The translations under genes were made by a program, and so were the position numbers. From Leifsonia xyli (lineage in GTDB: Bacteria; Actinomycetota; Actinomycetes; Actinomycetales; Microbacteriaceae), in the NCBI GenBank assembly GCA_001647635.1, contig CP014761.1:3038001-3102000 (forward strand): a stretch of DNA of 64,000 bases, read 5' to 3'. This document shows, piece after piece, positions 45,678-54,214 of the stretch. How positions within the stretch are numbered: position 1 is the stretch's first letter; the number at the start of each line of letters is the position of its first letter. Below the pieces are notes generated by a model that made no database searches, was not told the origin of the DNA, and saw only the letters and a list, made by a program, of their open reading frames with translations.

Positions 45678-46604
45678 ATGCCGACGCCCGTCATCGCCGC
45701 TCGCGACCTCGTCAAGAAGCACAAGGACTTCCCGGCCGTGGACGGCATCAGCTTCGAGGTCGAGCCGGGGGAGTCCTTCGGGCTGCTCGGCCCCAACGGC
45801 GCTGGCAAGTCCACGACGATGCGGATGATCGGCGCCGTCTCGACGCGCACGGGCGGCGACCTCAGCATCCTGGGCCTCGACCCCGACCGCTACGGTCCCG
45901 AGATCCGCAGTCAGCTCGGCGTCGTCCCGCAGGCCGACAACCTCGACGCCGAGCTGCGCGTCCGTGACAACCTCATCGTCTACGGCCGCTACTTCGGCCT
46001 GCCGTCGGCGCGCGTGCGCGCGCGGGCGGACGAACTGCTGGCCTTCGCGCAGCTCGAGGACAAGGCGAAGGCGAAGGTCGACGACCTCTCCGGCGGCATG
46101 AAGCGCCGGCTCACGATCGCCCGGGCGCTGATCAACGACCCGCGCATCCTGCTGCTCGACGAGCCGACAACCGGCCTCGACCCGCAGGCGCGCCACATCC
46201 TCTGGGACCGCCTGTTCCGGCTCAAGGAGCAGGGCACCACTCTGGTGTTGACGACCCATTACATGGATGAGGCCGAGCAGCTCTGCGACCGCCTGGTCGT
46301 CGTCGACAAGGGCACGATCATGGCGGAGGGGTCGCCGGCGGCCCTCATCCGCGAGTACTCGACGCGCGAGGTGCTGGAGGTGCGGTTCGGCTCGGAGCGC
46401 AACGCGGAGGTGGCCGAGCGGCTCGACGGCGTCGGCGAACGGATCGAGGTGCTCCCCGACCGCATCCTGGTCTACAGCGAGGACGGCGAGGCGGAGCTGG
46501 TGCGGATCGCCGAGCGCGGGCTGCATCCCCTGACGAGCCTGGTACGGCGGTCCAGCCTGGAGGACGTCTTCCTGCGTCTGACCGGACGGAGCCTGATCGA
46601 ATGA
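45678..46604 (+). CDS. ABC transporter ATP-binding protein (DrrA/NodI-like)
   Basis: A 308-residue ATPase. Walker A is GPNGAGKST, the Q-loop is VVPQADN, the signature is LSGGMKRR, Walker B is ILLLDEPTTGLD, and the H-loop is TTHYMDEAEQL. The C-terminal extension of about 75 residues is typical of daunorubicin/nodulation-type exporters. Two permease genes follow with four-base overlaps, giving a complete three-gene ABC-2 exporter. The substrate is unknown. Confidence 0.93.
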   Translation: MPTPVIAARDLVKKHKDFPAVDGISFEVEPGESFGLLGPNGAGKSTTMRMIGAVSTRTGGDLSILGLDPDRYGPEIRSQLGVVPQADNLDAELRVRDNLIVYGRYFGLPSARVRARADELLAFAQLEDKAKAKVDDLSGGMKRRLTIARALINDPRILLLDEPTTGLDPQARHILWDRLFRLKEQGTTLVLTTHYMDEAEQLCDRLVVVDKGTIMAEGSPAALIREYSTREVLEVRFGSERNAEVAERLDGVGERIEVLPDRILVYSEDGEAELVRIAERGLHPLTSLVRRSSLEDVFLRLTGRSLIE

Positions 46605-47446
46605 GCGCGATCGAGACCGAGCAGGCGGCGGCGCGCACGGCGCTCGCCGCCGCCACGCGCCCACGGCGCTTCGGCGCCTGGTACGTGGCCGAGCACCGCT
46701 TCCGCGTGATGCGGTCGTACCTGCAGACGGTGCTGGTCACCGGATTCGGCAACCCGTTGCTCTACCTGCTGGCGATGGGCCTCGGCCTCGGCAGCCTGGT
46801 CAGCGCGAATCTCGGGCCGAATGCGGTGGACGGGGTCAGCTACCTGGCCTTCGTGGCGCCCGCCCTGCTGTGCACCGCGGCCGTGACGGTCGCGAGCGAG
46901 GAGTTCACCTACCCGGTGCTGCTCGGGTTCAAGTGGAACCCGACTTTCTTCGGCATCAACGCGTCGCCTATCGCCCCCGGTCAGATCATCGACGGGATCG
47001 TGATCTCGGTGATCGCGCGGCTGCTCGGCACGAGTGTGATCTACTTCGCGTTCACCGTGCTGTTCGGCGCCATCCTCAGCCCGTGGGGATGGGTCAGCAT
47101 CCTGGTCGGGACGCTCGGCGGCCTCGCCTTCGGCACGCCGATCATGGCGTACGTCGCCACGATCGAGCAGGACTCCGGGCAGGTGGCCATGCTGATGCGC
47201 TTCGTGCTGCTGCCGATGTCGCTGTTCTCCGGCACATTCTTCCCGCTGTCGAGCATGCCGCCCTTCCTGCAGTGGGTCGGATGGATCTCACCGCTCTGGC
47301 ACTCCACGGAGTTGTCGCGCGTGTTCACCTACGGGATGGATGAGCCGCTCTGGCTCTCCGTCGTCCACGTCGTCTACTTGGTGGCGCTGGCCGTCCCGTT
47401 CTGGCTCTGGTCGCGCCGGATCGCCGCGAAGAGGTTGAACAAGTGA
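46601..47446 (+). CDS. ABC-2 type permease
   Basis: A 281-residue inner-membrane protein with six hydrophobic segments and an ABC-2 pattern in the C-terminal half (LLPMSLFSGTFFPLSSMPPF ... ISPLWHSTELSRVF). It starts within the ATPase stop and ends within the next permease start, so the three are translated together. Confidence 0.9.
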   Translation: MSAIETEQAAARTALAAATRPRRFGAWYVAEHRFRVMRSYLQTVLVTGFGNPLLYLLAMGLGLGSLVSANLGPNAVDGVSYLAFVAPALLCTAAVTVASEEFTYPVLLGFKWNPTFFGINASPIAPGQIIDGIVISVIARLLGTSVIYFAFTVLFGAILSPWGWVSILVGTLGGLAFGTPIMAYVATIEQDSGQVAMLMRFVLLPMSLFSGTFFPLSSMPPFLQWVGWISPLWHSTELSRVFTYGMDEPLWLSVVHVVYLVALAVPFWLWSRRIAAKRLNK

Positions 47447-48273
47447 CCACGACTGACGAACGACTCGCCCCCACGGCCATCCGGTCGCGGCCGTTGCGCG
47501 CGCTGTACGCGGGCAACGCCCGCTCGGTGATGCAGCGCGGCTGGTCCGCGACGCGCAGCACGAACTGGCTGGTCATCGTCTCGGGCTTCTTCGAGCCGAT
47601 CTTCTACCTGCTGTCGCTCGGCATCGGCTTCGGGGCGCTGGTCGGCACCATCCAGACCTCGTCCGGTCAGGAGGTGCCGTACGCCGCGTTCATCGCGCCC
47701 GCACTGCTCGCGACCGCGGCGATGAACGGCGCCGTGTACGACTCGACGTGGAACGTGTTCTTCAAGATGCACTTCGCCAAGCTGTACGAGGGGATGCTCG
47801 CCACCTCGCTCGGGCCGCTCGACGTCGCGCTCGGCGAGATCCTGCTCGCGCTGCTGCGCGGCGCGCTCTACGCGACCGGATTCATGCTCGTGATGCAGGC
47901 GCTCGGGCTGAACCTCTCGTGGTGGGCGATCCTCGCCCTGCCTGCGGTGCTGCTGATCGCGTTCGGCTTCGCCAGCTTCGGGATGGGCGTCACGAGCTAC
48001 ATGAAGACGTTCCAGCAGATGGACTGGATCAACTTCATCCTGCTGCCGATGTTCCTGCTATCGGCGACGTTCTACCCGATCACCGTCTACCCGGAACCGT
48101 TGCAGGTCATCATCAAGGCGCTGCCGCTGTGGCAGGGCGTCGAGCTCGTCCGCGGGCTCACGACGGGCGACGTCGACCTCGGGATGCTCTGGCACGTCCT
48201 GTACTTCGCCGTCATGGTCGTGCTCGGTCTCATCCTGACCACCCGCCGCCTGCGCGCCCTGTTCCTCGACTGA
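47443..48273 (+). CDS. ABC-2 type permease, second subunit
   Basis: A 276-residue six-helix permease of the same family as its upstream neighbour (ILLPMFLLSATFYPITVYPE ... ALPLWQGVELVRGL). The GTG start overlaps the first permease stop. The two are probably a heterodimeric membrane domain for the upstream ATPase. Confidence 0.9.
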   Translation: MTTTDERLAPTAIRSRPLRALYAGNARSVMQRGWSATRSTNWLVIVSGFFEPIFYLLSLGIGFGALVGTIQTSSGQEVPYAAFIAPALLATAAMNGAVYDSTWNVFFKMHFAKLYEGMLATSLGPLDVALGEILLALLRGALYATGFMLVMQALGLNLSWWAILALPAVLLIAFGFASFGMGVTSYMKTFQQMDWINFILLPMFLLSATFYPITVYPEPLQVIIKALPLWQGVELVRGLTTGDVDLGMLWHVLYFAVMVVLGLILTTRRLRALFLD

Positions 48274-48294
48274 GCGCGCAGGCGGCGGGAGGGG

Positions 48295-49689
48295 TCAGCT
48301 GACGTTGTCGGTGAACTCCACGTCGCGGGTCTCCTTCGAGAGGAGCAGCGCGATGAGGGTCAGCACGCCGGCCAGCGACAGGTAGACGCCGACCCAGACC
48401 GTGCTGCCGTGCGCGAGCGTCCACAGCCAGACGGCGATGGTCGGGGCGACGGCCGCGCCGAGCACGCTCGAGAGGTTGTACGAGATCGCCGAGCCGGTGT
48501 ACCGGACGTTCGTCGGGAACAGCTCCGGAAGCTCGGCACCCATCGGGCCGAACGTGAGCCCCATCAGCGTGAAGCCGATGATGAGCAGTGCCATCGTGCC
48601 GACCGTGCCGCCCGCGAACAGCGGGACGAACAGGAGGCCGAACACGATGATCCCGAGGGTCACCCAGATCAGCGTCTTGCGGCGCCCGAAGCGCTCCGCG
48701 AGGGGGCCGGCGACGAGCGTGAAGATGCCGAAGAACACGACGCCGATGATCAGCATGATCAGGAAGTCGTTGCGGCTGAACCCGAGGCCCGGCACGAAGG
48801 TCGCGGCCGAGAAGGTCTTGCCTGCCTTCTCCGCGGCGGCCTGCGCCTGCTCCGCGGTCGCCGGCGTGGTGCCGTAGGTGAGCGTGAACGCGGTCATCAG
48901 GTAGAAGAGCACGTAGGTGGCCAGCATGATGAACGTGCCGAGGATGATCTGGCGCCAGCTGGTGCGGAACACGCGTGCGAGCGGCAGCTTGGCGACCTCG
49001 CCGGTGTCGACGACCTTCTGGAAGGCCGGCGTCTCGACCAGCTTGAGCCGCACGTAGAGGCCGACGATGACGAGCACCGCGCTCAGCAGGAACGGGATGC
49101 GCCAGCCCCAGGCGGCGAAGGCCTCCGGGGCGATGGTCAGGCTCAGGATGAGGAACAGCACGTTCGCGACGATGAAGCCGATCGGCGCGCCGAGCTGCGG
49201 GAAGGTGCCGTAGATGGCGCGCTTGCCGGCGGGGGCGTTCTCGGTCGCCAGCAGCGCCGCGCCGCTCCACTCGCCGCCGAGCCCGAGGCCCTGGCAGAAG
49301 CGCATCACGACGAGGAGGAACGGGGCCCAGAACTCCCAGCCGGGGACCTGGGCGGTCGGCAGGCAGCCGATGAGGACGGTCGCGATGCCCATGGTGAGCA
49401 GCGATCCGACGAGCGTGCCCTTGCGGCCGATGCGGTCGCCGAAGTGCCCGAACAGGATGGAGCCGACCGGCCGGGCGATGAAGGCGACGCCGAAGACGGC
49501 GAAGGACGCGAGGAGCGCCGTGGTCGGATCCTCGCTGGTGAAGAAGAGCGCGGGGAACACCAGGACGGCGGCGGTCGCGTAGACGTAGAAGTCGTAGAAC
49601 TCGATCGACGTGCCGATGAGGCTGGCGAGGATGACGCGGCCGCGGGTGTTCGCGGGCGCGGGGGTGGTGACGGTTTCCGTCGTGGACAT
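48295..49689 (-). CDS. MFS transporter, metabolite:H+ symporter (MHS) family
   Basis: A 464-residue, twelve-helix transporter. It shows SLIGTSIEFYDFYVYATAAV in the first helix, GHFGDRIGRKGTL between helices 2 and 3, and RFCQGLGLGGEWSGAALLATE, all marks of the MHS (ShiA/ProP-like) family that imports organic acids or osmolytes with protons. A loop of about 30 residues (GTTPATAEQAQAAAEKAGKT) interrupts the middle. The start at ATG 49689 is preferred over an upstream in-frame ATG. Confidence 0.9.
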   Translation of the reverse strand: MSTTETVTTPAPANTRGRVILASLIGTSIEFYDFYVYATAAVLVFPALFFTSEDPTTALLASFAVFGVAFIARPVGSILFGHFGDRIGRKGTLVGSLLTMGIATVLIGCLPTAQVPGWEFWAPFLLVVMRFCQGLGLGGEWSGAALLATENAPAGKRAIYGTFPQLGAPIGFIVANVLFLILSLTIAPEAFAAWGWRIPFLLSAVLVIVGLYVRLKLVETPAFQKVVDTGEVAKLPLARVFRTSWRQIILGTFIMLATYVLFYLMTAFTLTYGTTPATAEQAQAAAEKAGKTFSAATFVPGLGFSRNDFLIMLIIGVVFFGIFTLVAGPLAERFGRRKTLIWVTLGIIVFGLLFVPLFAGGTVGTMALLIIGFTLMGLTFGPMGAELPELFPTNVRYTGSAISYNLSSVLGAAVAPTIAVWLWTLAHGSTVWVGVYLSLAGVLTLIALLLSKETRDVEFTDNVS

Positions 49690-49847
49690 GCGTGTAGGGG
49701 CTTCCGGAGAGAGAGTGCGAGAGAGCCGCATGGCGGGCGCGGCGTCGGTCGGGCGGAAGGCGCGCATGGGCGGAAGAACGGGCGGCGCTTGTGGCGCACG
49801 TTCTACCCTATGCGCGCACGGTGAGTCCGCCGAATTCGTGCGCTCGC

Positions 49848-49853
49848 TACGCT
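49848..49853 (+). promoter_or_regulatory. -10 box (TACGCT) of the small membrane protein gene, leaderless
   Basis: TACGCT ends seven bases before ATG 49861. A GAGGAG is only one base from the ATG, too near for normal use. Confidence 0.4.
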
Positions 49854-49860
49854 GAGGAGC

Positions 49861-50289
49861 ATGGAAACGCTGTTCGCTGTCCTACACGTCGTCACCGCGG
49901 TCTTCATCGTCGGGCCGATGGCCATTCTCCCGATGACGGCGATGCGCGCCGTCCGGGCGGGTGACGCCCGTCAGGTGGAGACCCTGGCGAAGTCGACCAA
50001 CCTGCTCTCGCTGCTCTCGCTCCTGGTGGTGCTGTTCGGGTTCGGTGTGATGGGGCTGGCGGACAAGAAGTACGACCTGAGCGTCACGACGCCGTGGATC
50101 CTGTGGTCGATCATCCTGTACGTCGTCGCCCTCGGTCTCACCCTGTTCGTGGTCGTGCCGGCCATGCGACGGGCGGGGGAGGCGCTACGCGACGGGACCG
50201 CGTCCCGCTACCCGCAGATCGCCGCGGGCTCCGGCGTCGCGAGCCTGCTGCTGCTCGCCGTGGTCGTGCTGATGGTCTGGAAGCCGTAA
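49861..50289 (+). CDS. Small integral membrane protein, possibly DUF2269 family
   Basis: A 142-residue protein with four hydrophobic helices (VLHVVTAVFIVGPMAILPM, LLSLLSLLVVLFGFGVMGL, WILWSIILYVVALGLTLFVV and GVASLLLLAVVVLMVW). The arrangement and the His in the first helix resemble DUF2269-type membrane proteins, whose function is unknown. The family call is tentative. It is divergent from the MFS gene and monocistronic. Confidence 0.72.
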   Translation: METLFAVLHVVTAVFIVGPMAILPMTAMRAVRAGDARQVETLAKSTNLLSLLSLLVVLFGFGVMGLADKKYDLSVTTPWILWSIILYVVALGLTLFVVVPAMRRAGEALRDGTASRYPQIAAGSGVASLLLLAVVVLMVWKP

Positions 50290-50338
50290 CCAGGCAGATT
50301 CCTCTTGCGCTTCGCGCTCTCTCGTCCTACCGTTGTAT

Positions 50339-50354
50339 TCAACAAATTGGTTGA
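50339..50354. promoter_or_regulatory. Inverted repeat, candidate ArsR operator
   Basis: TCAAC-N6-GTTGA lies just upstream of the ArsR-family start, overlapping the expected promoter. Autorepression is likely; metal sensing is not implied because no metal-binding Cys are seen in the regulator. Confidence 0.45.
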
Positions 50355-50372
50355 TTAACCGAGAGGTTGATG

Positions 50373-50720
50373 ATGCAGGAGGACGGAGCGCTCGACCGGG
50401 CGTTCGCGGCACTGGCCGACCCGATCCGCCGGGCGATGATCGCCCGGCTGAGCCGCGGGCCGGCGACCGTGAACGAGCTGGCCGAACCCTTCGCCATCTC
50501 GCTGCAGGCGGTCTCCAAGCACATCAGCGTGCTGGAGGCGGCCGGTCTCGTCTGGCGCAGCCGTGAGGCGCAGCGCCGCCCGGTCCATCTGGATGCCGCC
50601 GCCCTGGAGCGGCTGACCTCCTGGATCGACCGCTACCGGCTCGAGGCGGAGGCGCAGTTCCGCCGGCTCGACGCCCTCCTGAAGCAGCAGAACGACTCCA
50701 CCAAGGAGAAGGAATCATGA
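50373..50720 (+). CDS. ArsR family transcriptional regulator
   Basis: A 115-residue winged-helix regulator (LDRAFAALADPIRRAMIARLSRG ... NELAEPFAISLQAVSKHISVL ... AGLVWRSREAQRR). It lacks the ELCVC metal site, as in the SdpR-like group paired with SRPBCC proteins. ATG 50373 is six bases from GAGG; ATG 50370 is also possible. The stop overlaps the SRPBCC start. Confidence 0.92.
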   Translation: MQEDGALDRAFAALADPIRRAMIARLSRGPATVNELAEPFAISLQAVSKHISVLEAAGLVWRSREAQRRPVHLDAAALERLTSWIDRYRLEAEAQFRRLDALLKQQNDSTKEKES

Positions 50721-51193
50721 GCAACTCCGTCACCATCGAGGCCGTCGAGGGCACCTCGTACGCCGACCTCACCCGCGAGTTCGAGGCGCCGGTCGACGCC
50801 GTCTTCCGCGCCTACGCCGACCCCGAACTGTTCGCGCAATGGATCGGTCCGCGACGCCTCCGCAACGTCATCACCCAGTGGGATTTCCGCTCCGGCGGCA
50901 CCTGGGCGTACGAGTCGCACGACACCGACGGCACCGTCTACGCGTTCCGCGGCACGTTCCACACCGTGGAGCTGAACGAGCAGATCATCCAGACCTTCGA
51001 GTGGCTGGGCGCCCCGGGCGAGGTGAGCCTCGACCGGATGCGCTTCGAGGCGCTGCCCGGCGGCCGTGCCCGGCTGTCGGGCCGGTCGGTGATGACCTCC
51101 CGCGAGGCGCTCGAGCAGATGATCGAGAGCGGCATGGAGTACGGCGTCCGCGAGGGCTTCGAGAAGCTCGACGAGCTGCTGGCGGGGGAGTGA
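50717..51193 (+). CDS. SRPBCC (AHSA1-like) domain protein
   Basis: A 158-residue START/Bet v1-fold protein (TREFEAPVDAVFRAYADPEL ... WIGPRR ... WDFRSGGTWAYESHD) of the activator-of-Hsp90-ATPase-like group. Members bind hydrophobic ligands; the function beside an ArsR regulator is unknown. It is coupled by overlaps on both sides. Confidence 0.9.
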   Translation: MSNSVTIEAVEGTSYADLTREFEAPVDAVFRAYADPELFAQWIGPRRLRNVITQWDFRSGGTWAYESHDTDGTVYAFRGTFHTVELNEQIIQTFEWLGAPGEVSLDRMRFEALPGGRARLSGRSVMTSREALEQMIESGMEYGVREGFEKLDELLAGE

Positions 51194-51813
51194 CGGCCGT
51201 GACCCGCATCGTCGCCGACATCACGATGTCCCTCGACGGCTTCGTCACCGGGCCGAACGCAGGCCCCGGAAACGGGCTGGGCGACGGGGGAGAGGCGCTC
51301 CACCGCTGGGTGTTCGCCGGCGACCCCGCCGACGACCGCATCCTGAAAGAGGGGACGGAGCGCTCCGGCGCGGTCATCATGGGCCGCAACCTGTTCGACG
51401 TCATCGACGGCCCGGGCGGATGGAGCGACGACCTCGGCTACGGCGCGCACGAGGTCGGCCGTCCGCCGTTCTTCGTGGTGACGTCCACTCCTCCCGCGGA
51501 GCGGCGGCTGACGAACCTCGACTTCACCTTCGTCACGACGGGCCTGGCGGACGCGATCGAGCTGGCCCGGGCCGCGGCGGAGGAGCGGTCGGCGGCGTCC
51601 GGCCGCGAGGGCGAGGTGGTCCTGATGGGCGGCGGCGCCCTCATCGGATCGGCCGTGTCCGCGGGCCTCGTCGACGTCCTCAGCCTGCACGTGTCGCCGG
51701 TGATCATGGGGTCCGGCGACCCGCTGTTCCGGGATGCGGTGCGCCGCGAGCTCGTGCAGCGGGACGTCGTGGTGACGCCCTACGCCACGCACCTCACTTA
51801 CGACGTGGGCTAG
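51190..51813 (+). CDS. Dihydrofolate reductase family protein (RibD C-terminal-like)
   Basis: A 207-residue protein of the RibD-C/DHFR-like fold: VADITMSLDGFVTGPN at the start, GAVIMGRNLFDVIDG in the middle, and VVLMGGGALIGSAVSAGLVD with VSPVIMGSGDPLF later. It is probably an NADPH-dependent reductase of unknown substrate and is the third gene of the ArsR-SRPBCC module. The GTG start overlaps the SRPBCC stop. Its TAG stop shares CTAG with the stop of ribH on the other strand. Confidence 0.88.
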   Translation: MTAVTRIVADITMSLDGFVTGPNAGPGNGLGDGGEALHRWVFAGDPADDRILKEGTERSGAVIMGRNLFDVIDGPGGWSDDLGYGAHEVGRPPFFVVTSTPPAERRLTNLDFTFVTTGLADAIELARAAAEERSAASGREGEVVLMGGGALIGSAVSAGLVDVLSLHVSPVIMGSGDPLFRDAVRRELVQRDVVVTPYATHLTYDVG

Positions 51814-52286
51814 CCGCGGAGCGCCCGCAGCGCGACCGCGGTCGCGAGCGCGGCGTGCGCCGCCTCTGCGCCCTTGTCCTCCTTCGAGCCGGGCAGGCCG
51901 GAGCGGTCGATGCCCTGCTTCTCGTCGTCCAGGGTCAGCACGCCGAAGCCGACCGGTTTGCCCGTGTCGAGCGCGACGCGGGTGAGGCCATCGGTCGCCG
52001 CGGCCGACACGTACTCGAAGTGGGGGGTCCCGCCGCGGATGATGACGCCTAGCGCCACCACCGCGTCCGCACCCGCCTCGAGCGCCGCCTTGCTGACGAC
52101 CGGCAGCTCGAAGCTGCCCGGGACGCGGACCAGCGAGTGCGTCGCGCCCGCCGCATCCAGGGTCCGCTGTGCGCCGGCGATGAGCGCCTCGCTGATCGTC
52201 TCGTGCCAGCTGCCGGCGACGACGACGACGTTCAGGCCGGTCCCGTCGATCTGCTCCTGGGCGTCCGGGGCTCCCGCTCCGCTCAT
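51810..52286 (-). CDS. ribH: 6,7-dimethyl-8-ribityllumazine synthase
   Basis: A 158-residue lumazine synthase, which joins 5-amino-6-ribitylamino-uracil and dihydroxybutanone phosphate. It has VVVVAGSWHETISEALIAGA, VPGSFELPVVSKA and ALGVIIRGGTPHFEYVS. The last gene of the rib operon, it starts within the ribBA stop (ATGA). Confidence 0.95.
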   Translation of the reverse strand: MSGAGAPDAQEQIDGTGLNVVVVAGSWHETISEALIAGAQRTLDAAGATHSLVRVPGSFELPVVSKAALEAGADAVVALGVIIRGGTPHFEYVSAAATDGLTRVALDTGKPVGFGVLTLDDEKQGIDRSGLPGSKEDKGAEAAHAALATAVALRALRG

Positions 52287-53584
52287 CGTGTGGTCCTCTC
52301 CGCCGCGATGCCCGCGGCCGTCTCGTCGAGCCCGGCGACCGGGTCGATGTCTCCGATCGCGTGACCCATCCGGTCGCGCTTGGTCTCCAGGTAGCCCTCG
52401 TTGAAGGCGCCGACCCCGACGACGAGCGGCACGCGCTCCTCGACCTCGATGCCGTGCTCCTCGAGCTGGCGCACCTTCTCGGGGTTGTTGGTCAGCAGGC
52501 GGACCGACTCGATCCCCAGATCCTGCAGGATCGCCGTCGCCGCGCCGTAGTCGCGGGCGTCGATCGGCAGGCCGAGGGCGAGGTTCGCATCCAGCGTGTC
52601 CAGCCCCTCCTCCTGCAGCTTGTAGGCACGCAGCTTGTTGATGAGGCCGATGCCGCGCCCCTCGTGGCCGCGCAGGTAGACGACGACGCCGCCCTCGCGC
52701 TGGATGGTGTCCATCGCGGCGTCGAGCTGCGGGCCGCACTCGCACTTGAGCGAGCCGAACGCCTCACCGGTCAGGCACTCCGAGTGGACGCGGACCAACG
52801 TTCCGTCGCGGCGCGGCGTGCCGGCGACGATGGCGACATGGTCGGCACCGGTCATCCGGTCGCGGTAGGCGCGCATCTTGAAGGGGCCGTGCGTGGTCGG
52901 AACGGTCGTCTCGACCTCGAAGATCACCCGCGAGGTCTCCGGGATGGGCGTCACCGTCTCCAGGGGCTGGTCGCAGTGGAACTCCTGCAGGTAGTCGATC
53001 AGCGACTCGATGGTGACGACCAGGATCCCCTCGCGCTGGCCCAGCTCGATCAGCCCGGGCAGGCGCATCATCTCGCCGTCGTCCGCGACGATCTCGGCGA
53101 TCGCGCCGACCGGCGTCATCCCGGCGAGCTTCAGCAGGTCGACGGCGGCCTCGGTGTGGCCGTCGCGCTCGCGCACGCCGCCCTCCACCGCACGCAGCGG
53201 GAGGATGTGGCCGGGCCGGTGCAGGCTCGACGGCGTGGAGTCGAGGTCGGCGAGCACACGGAGGGTGTGCGCGCGGTCGGCGGCGCTGATGCCGGTCGAG
53301 AGCCGGTCGGCCGCGTCCACGCTCACGGTGTAGTTGGTGCCGCGGGCGTCCTCGTTGTTCGCGACCATGACCGGCAGGTCCAGGCGGTCGGCGATCTCGT
53401 CGGTCATTGGCGCGCAGATGAAGCCGGAGGAGTTCTTCACCGTCCAGGCGATCCACTCCTGGCTGGCGAGCTCGGCGGCGAGGACGACGTCGCCCTCGTT
53501 CTCGCGGCTCTCGTTGTCGACCACGATGATCGGGCGGCCGGCGCGCAGTTCGGCGAGGGCTTCCGGGATGGTGGCGAGACTCAT
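52283..53584 (-). CDS. ribBA: Bifunctional 3,4-dihydroxy-2-butanone-4-phosphate synthase / GTP cyclohydrolase II
   Basis: A 433-residue fusion. The N-terminal RibB part shows VVDNESRENEGD and RPGHILPLRA with EAAVDLLKLAGM. The C-terminal RibA part shows VRVHSECLTGEAFGSLKCEC (three zinc Cys) and YLRGHEGRGIGL. It supplies both precursors of lumazine synthesis. ATG 53584 overlaps the ribE stop. Confidence 0.95.
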   Translation of the reverse strand: MSLATIPEALAELRAGRPIIVVDNESRENEGDVVLAAELASQEWIAWTVKNSSGFICAPMTDEIADRLDLPVMVANNEDARGTNYTVSVDAADRLSTGISAADRAHTLRVLADLDSTPSSLHRPGHILPLRAVEGGVRERDGHTEAAVDLLKLAGMTPVGAIAEIVADDGEMMRLPGLIELGQREGILVVTIESLIDYLQEFHCDQPLETVTPIPETSRVIFEVETTVPTTHGPFKMRAYRDRMTGADHVAIVAGTPRRDGTLVRVHSECLTGEAFGSLKCECGPQLDAAMDTIQREGGVVVYLRGHEGRGIGLINKLRAYKLQEEGLDTLDANLALGLPIDARDYGAATAILQDLGIESVRLLTNNPEKVRQLEEHGIEVEERVPLVVGVGAFNEGYLETKRDRMGHAIGDIDPVAGLDETAAGIAAERTTR

Positions 53585-54210
53585 GACGCACTCCGTTCGG
53601 TCAGTGCCGGTTCGAGCGCGAGCATGCGCTCCACGTGACGGGCGAGGATGTCCGTCTCGATGTTGACGCGATCGCCGGGGACGCGGTCCCCGAGCGTGGT
53701 GGCGGCGAGGGTCTCGGGGATGAGAGAGACCTCGAACCACCCGTCCTCGCGTCCGCCGCCGACCGCGCTCACCGTGAGCGAGACGCCGTCGATGGCGATG
53801 GAGCCCTTGCGCGCGACCAGCGGCGCGTGCTCGGGGTCGAGGCTGAGGCGGACGACGCGCCACGCGCTCCCGTCGGTGACGGAGAGCACGGTCGCCGTGC
53901 CGTCGATGTGCCCCTGGACGATGTGGCCGCCGAGACGGTCGCCTACCTGGGCGGCGCGTTCGAGGTTGACCCGGCGCCCGGGCTGGACGTCGTCGAGCGT
54001 GCTCATCGCCAGGGTCTCGGCCATCACATCCGCGGTGAAGCCGTCGGCGTCCTTGTCGATCACGGTCAGGCAGACGCCGCTGACCGAGATGGAGTCGCCG
54101 TGCCGGGCGTCGCTGACCGCGAGCGGACCGCGGACGGTGAGGCGCGCGGCGTCGGCGGTGCGCTCGACGGCGGTGACCTCGCCCAGCTCTTCGATGATTC
54201 CGGTGAACAT
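53581..54210 (-). CDS. ribE: Riboflavin synthase
   Basis: A 209-residue riboflavin synthase alpha-type trimer subunit with two repeated lumazine-binding domains: it begins MFTGIIEELGEV, with SVSGVCLTV in the first and IDGVSLTVSAV in the second, and GHIVQGHIDGT between them. It dismutates two lumazines to riboflavin. It lies four bases after the ribD stop. Confidence 0.95.
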   Translation of the reverse strand: MFTGIIEELGEVTAVERTADAARLTVRGPLAVSDARHGDSISVSGVCLTVIDKDADGFTADVMAETLAMSTLDDVQPGRRVNLERAAQVGDRLGGHIVQGHIDGTATVLSVTDGSAWRVVRLSLDPEHAPLVARKGSIAIDGVSLTVSAVGGGREDGWFEVSLIPETLAATTLGDRVPGDRVNIETDILARHVERMLALEPALTERSAS

Positions 54211-54214
54211 GCGT

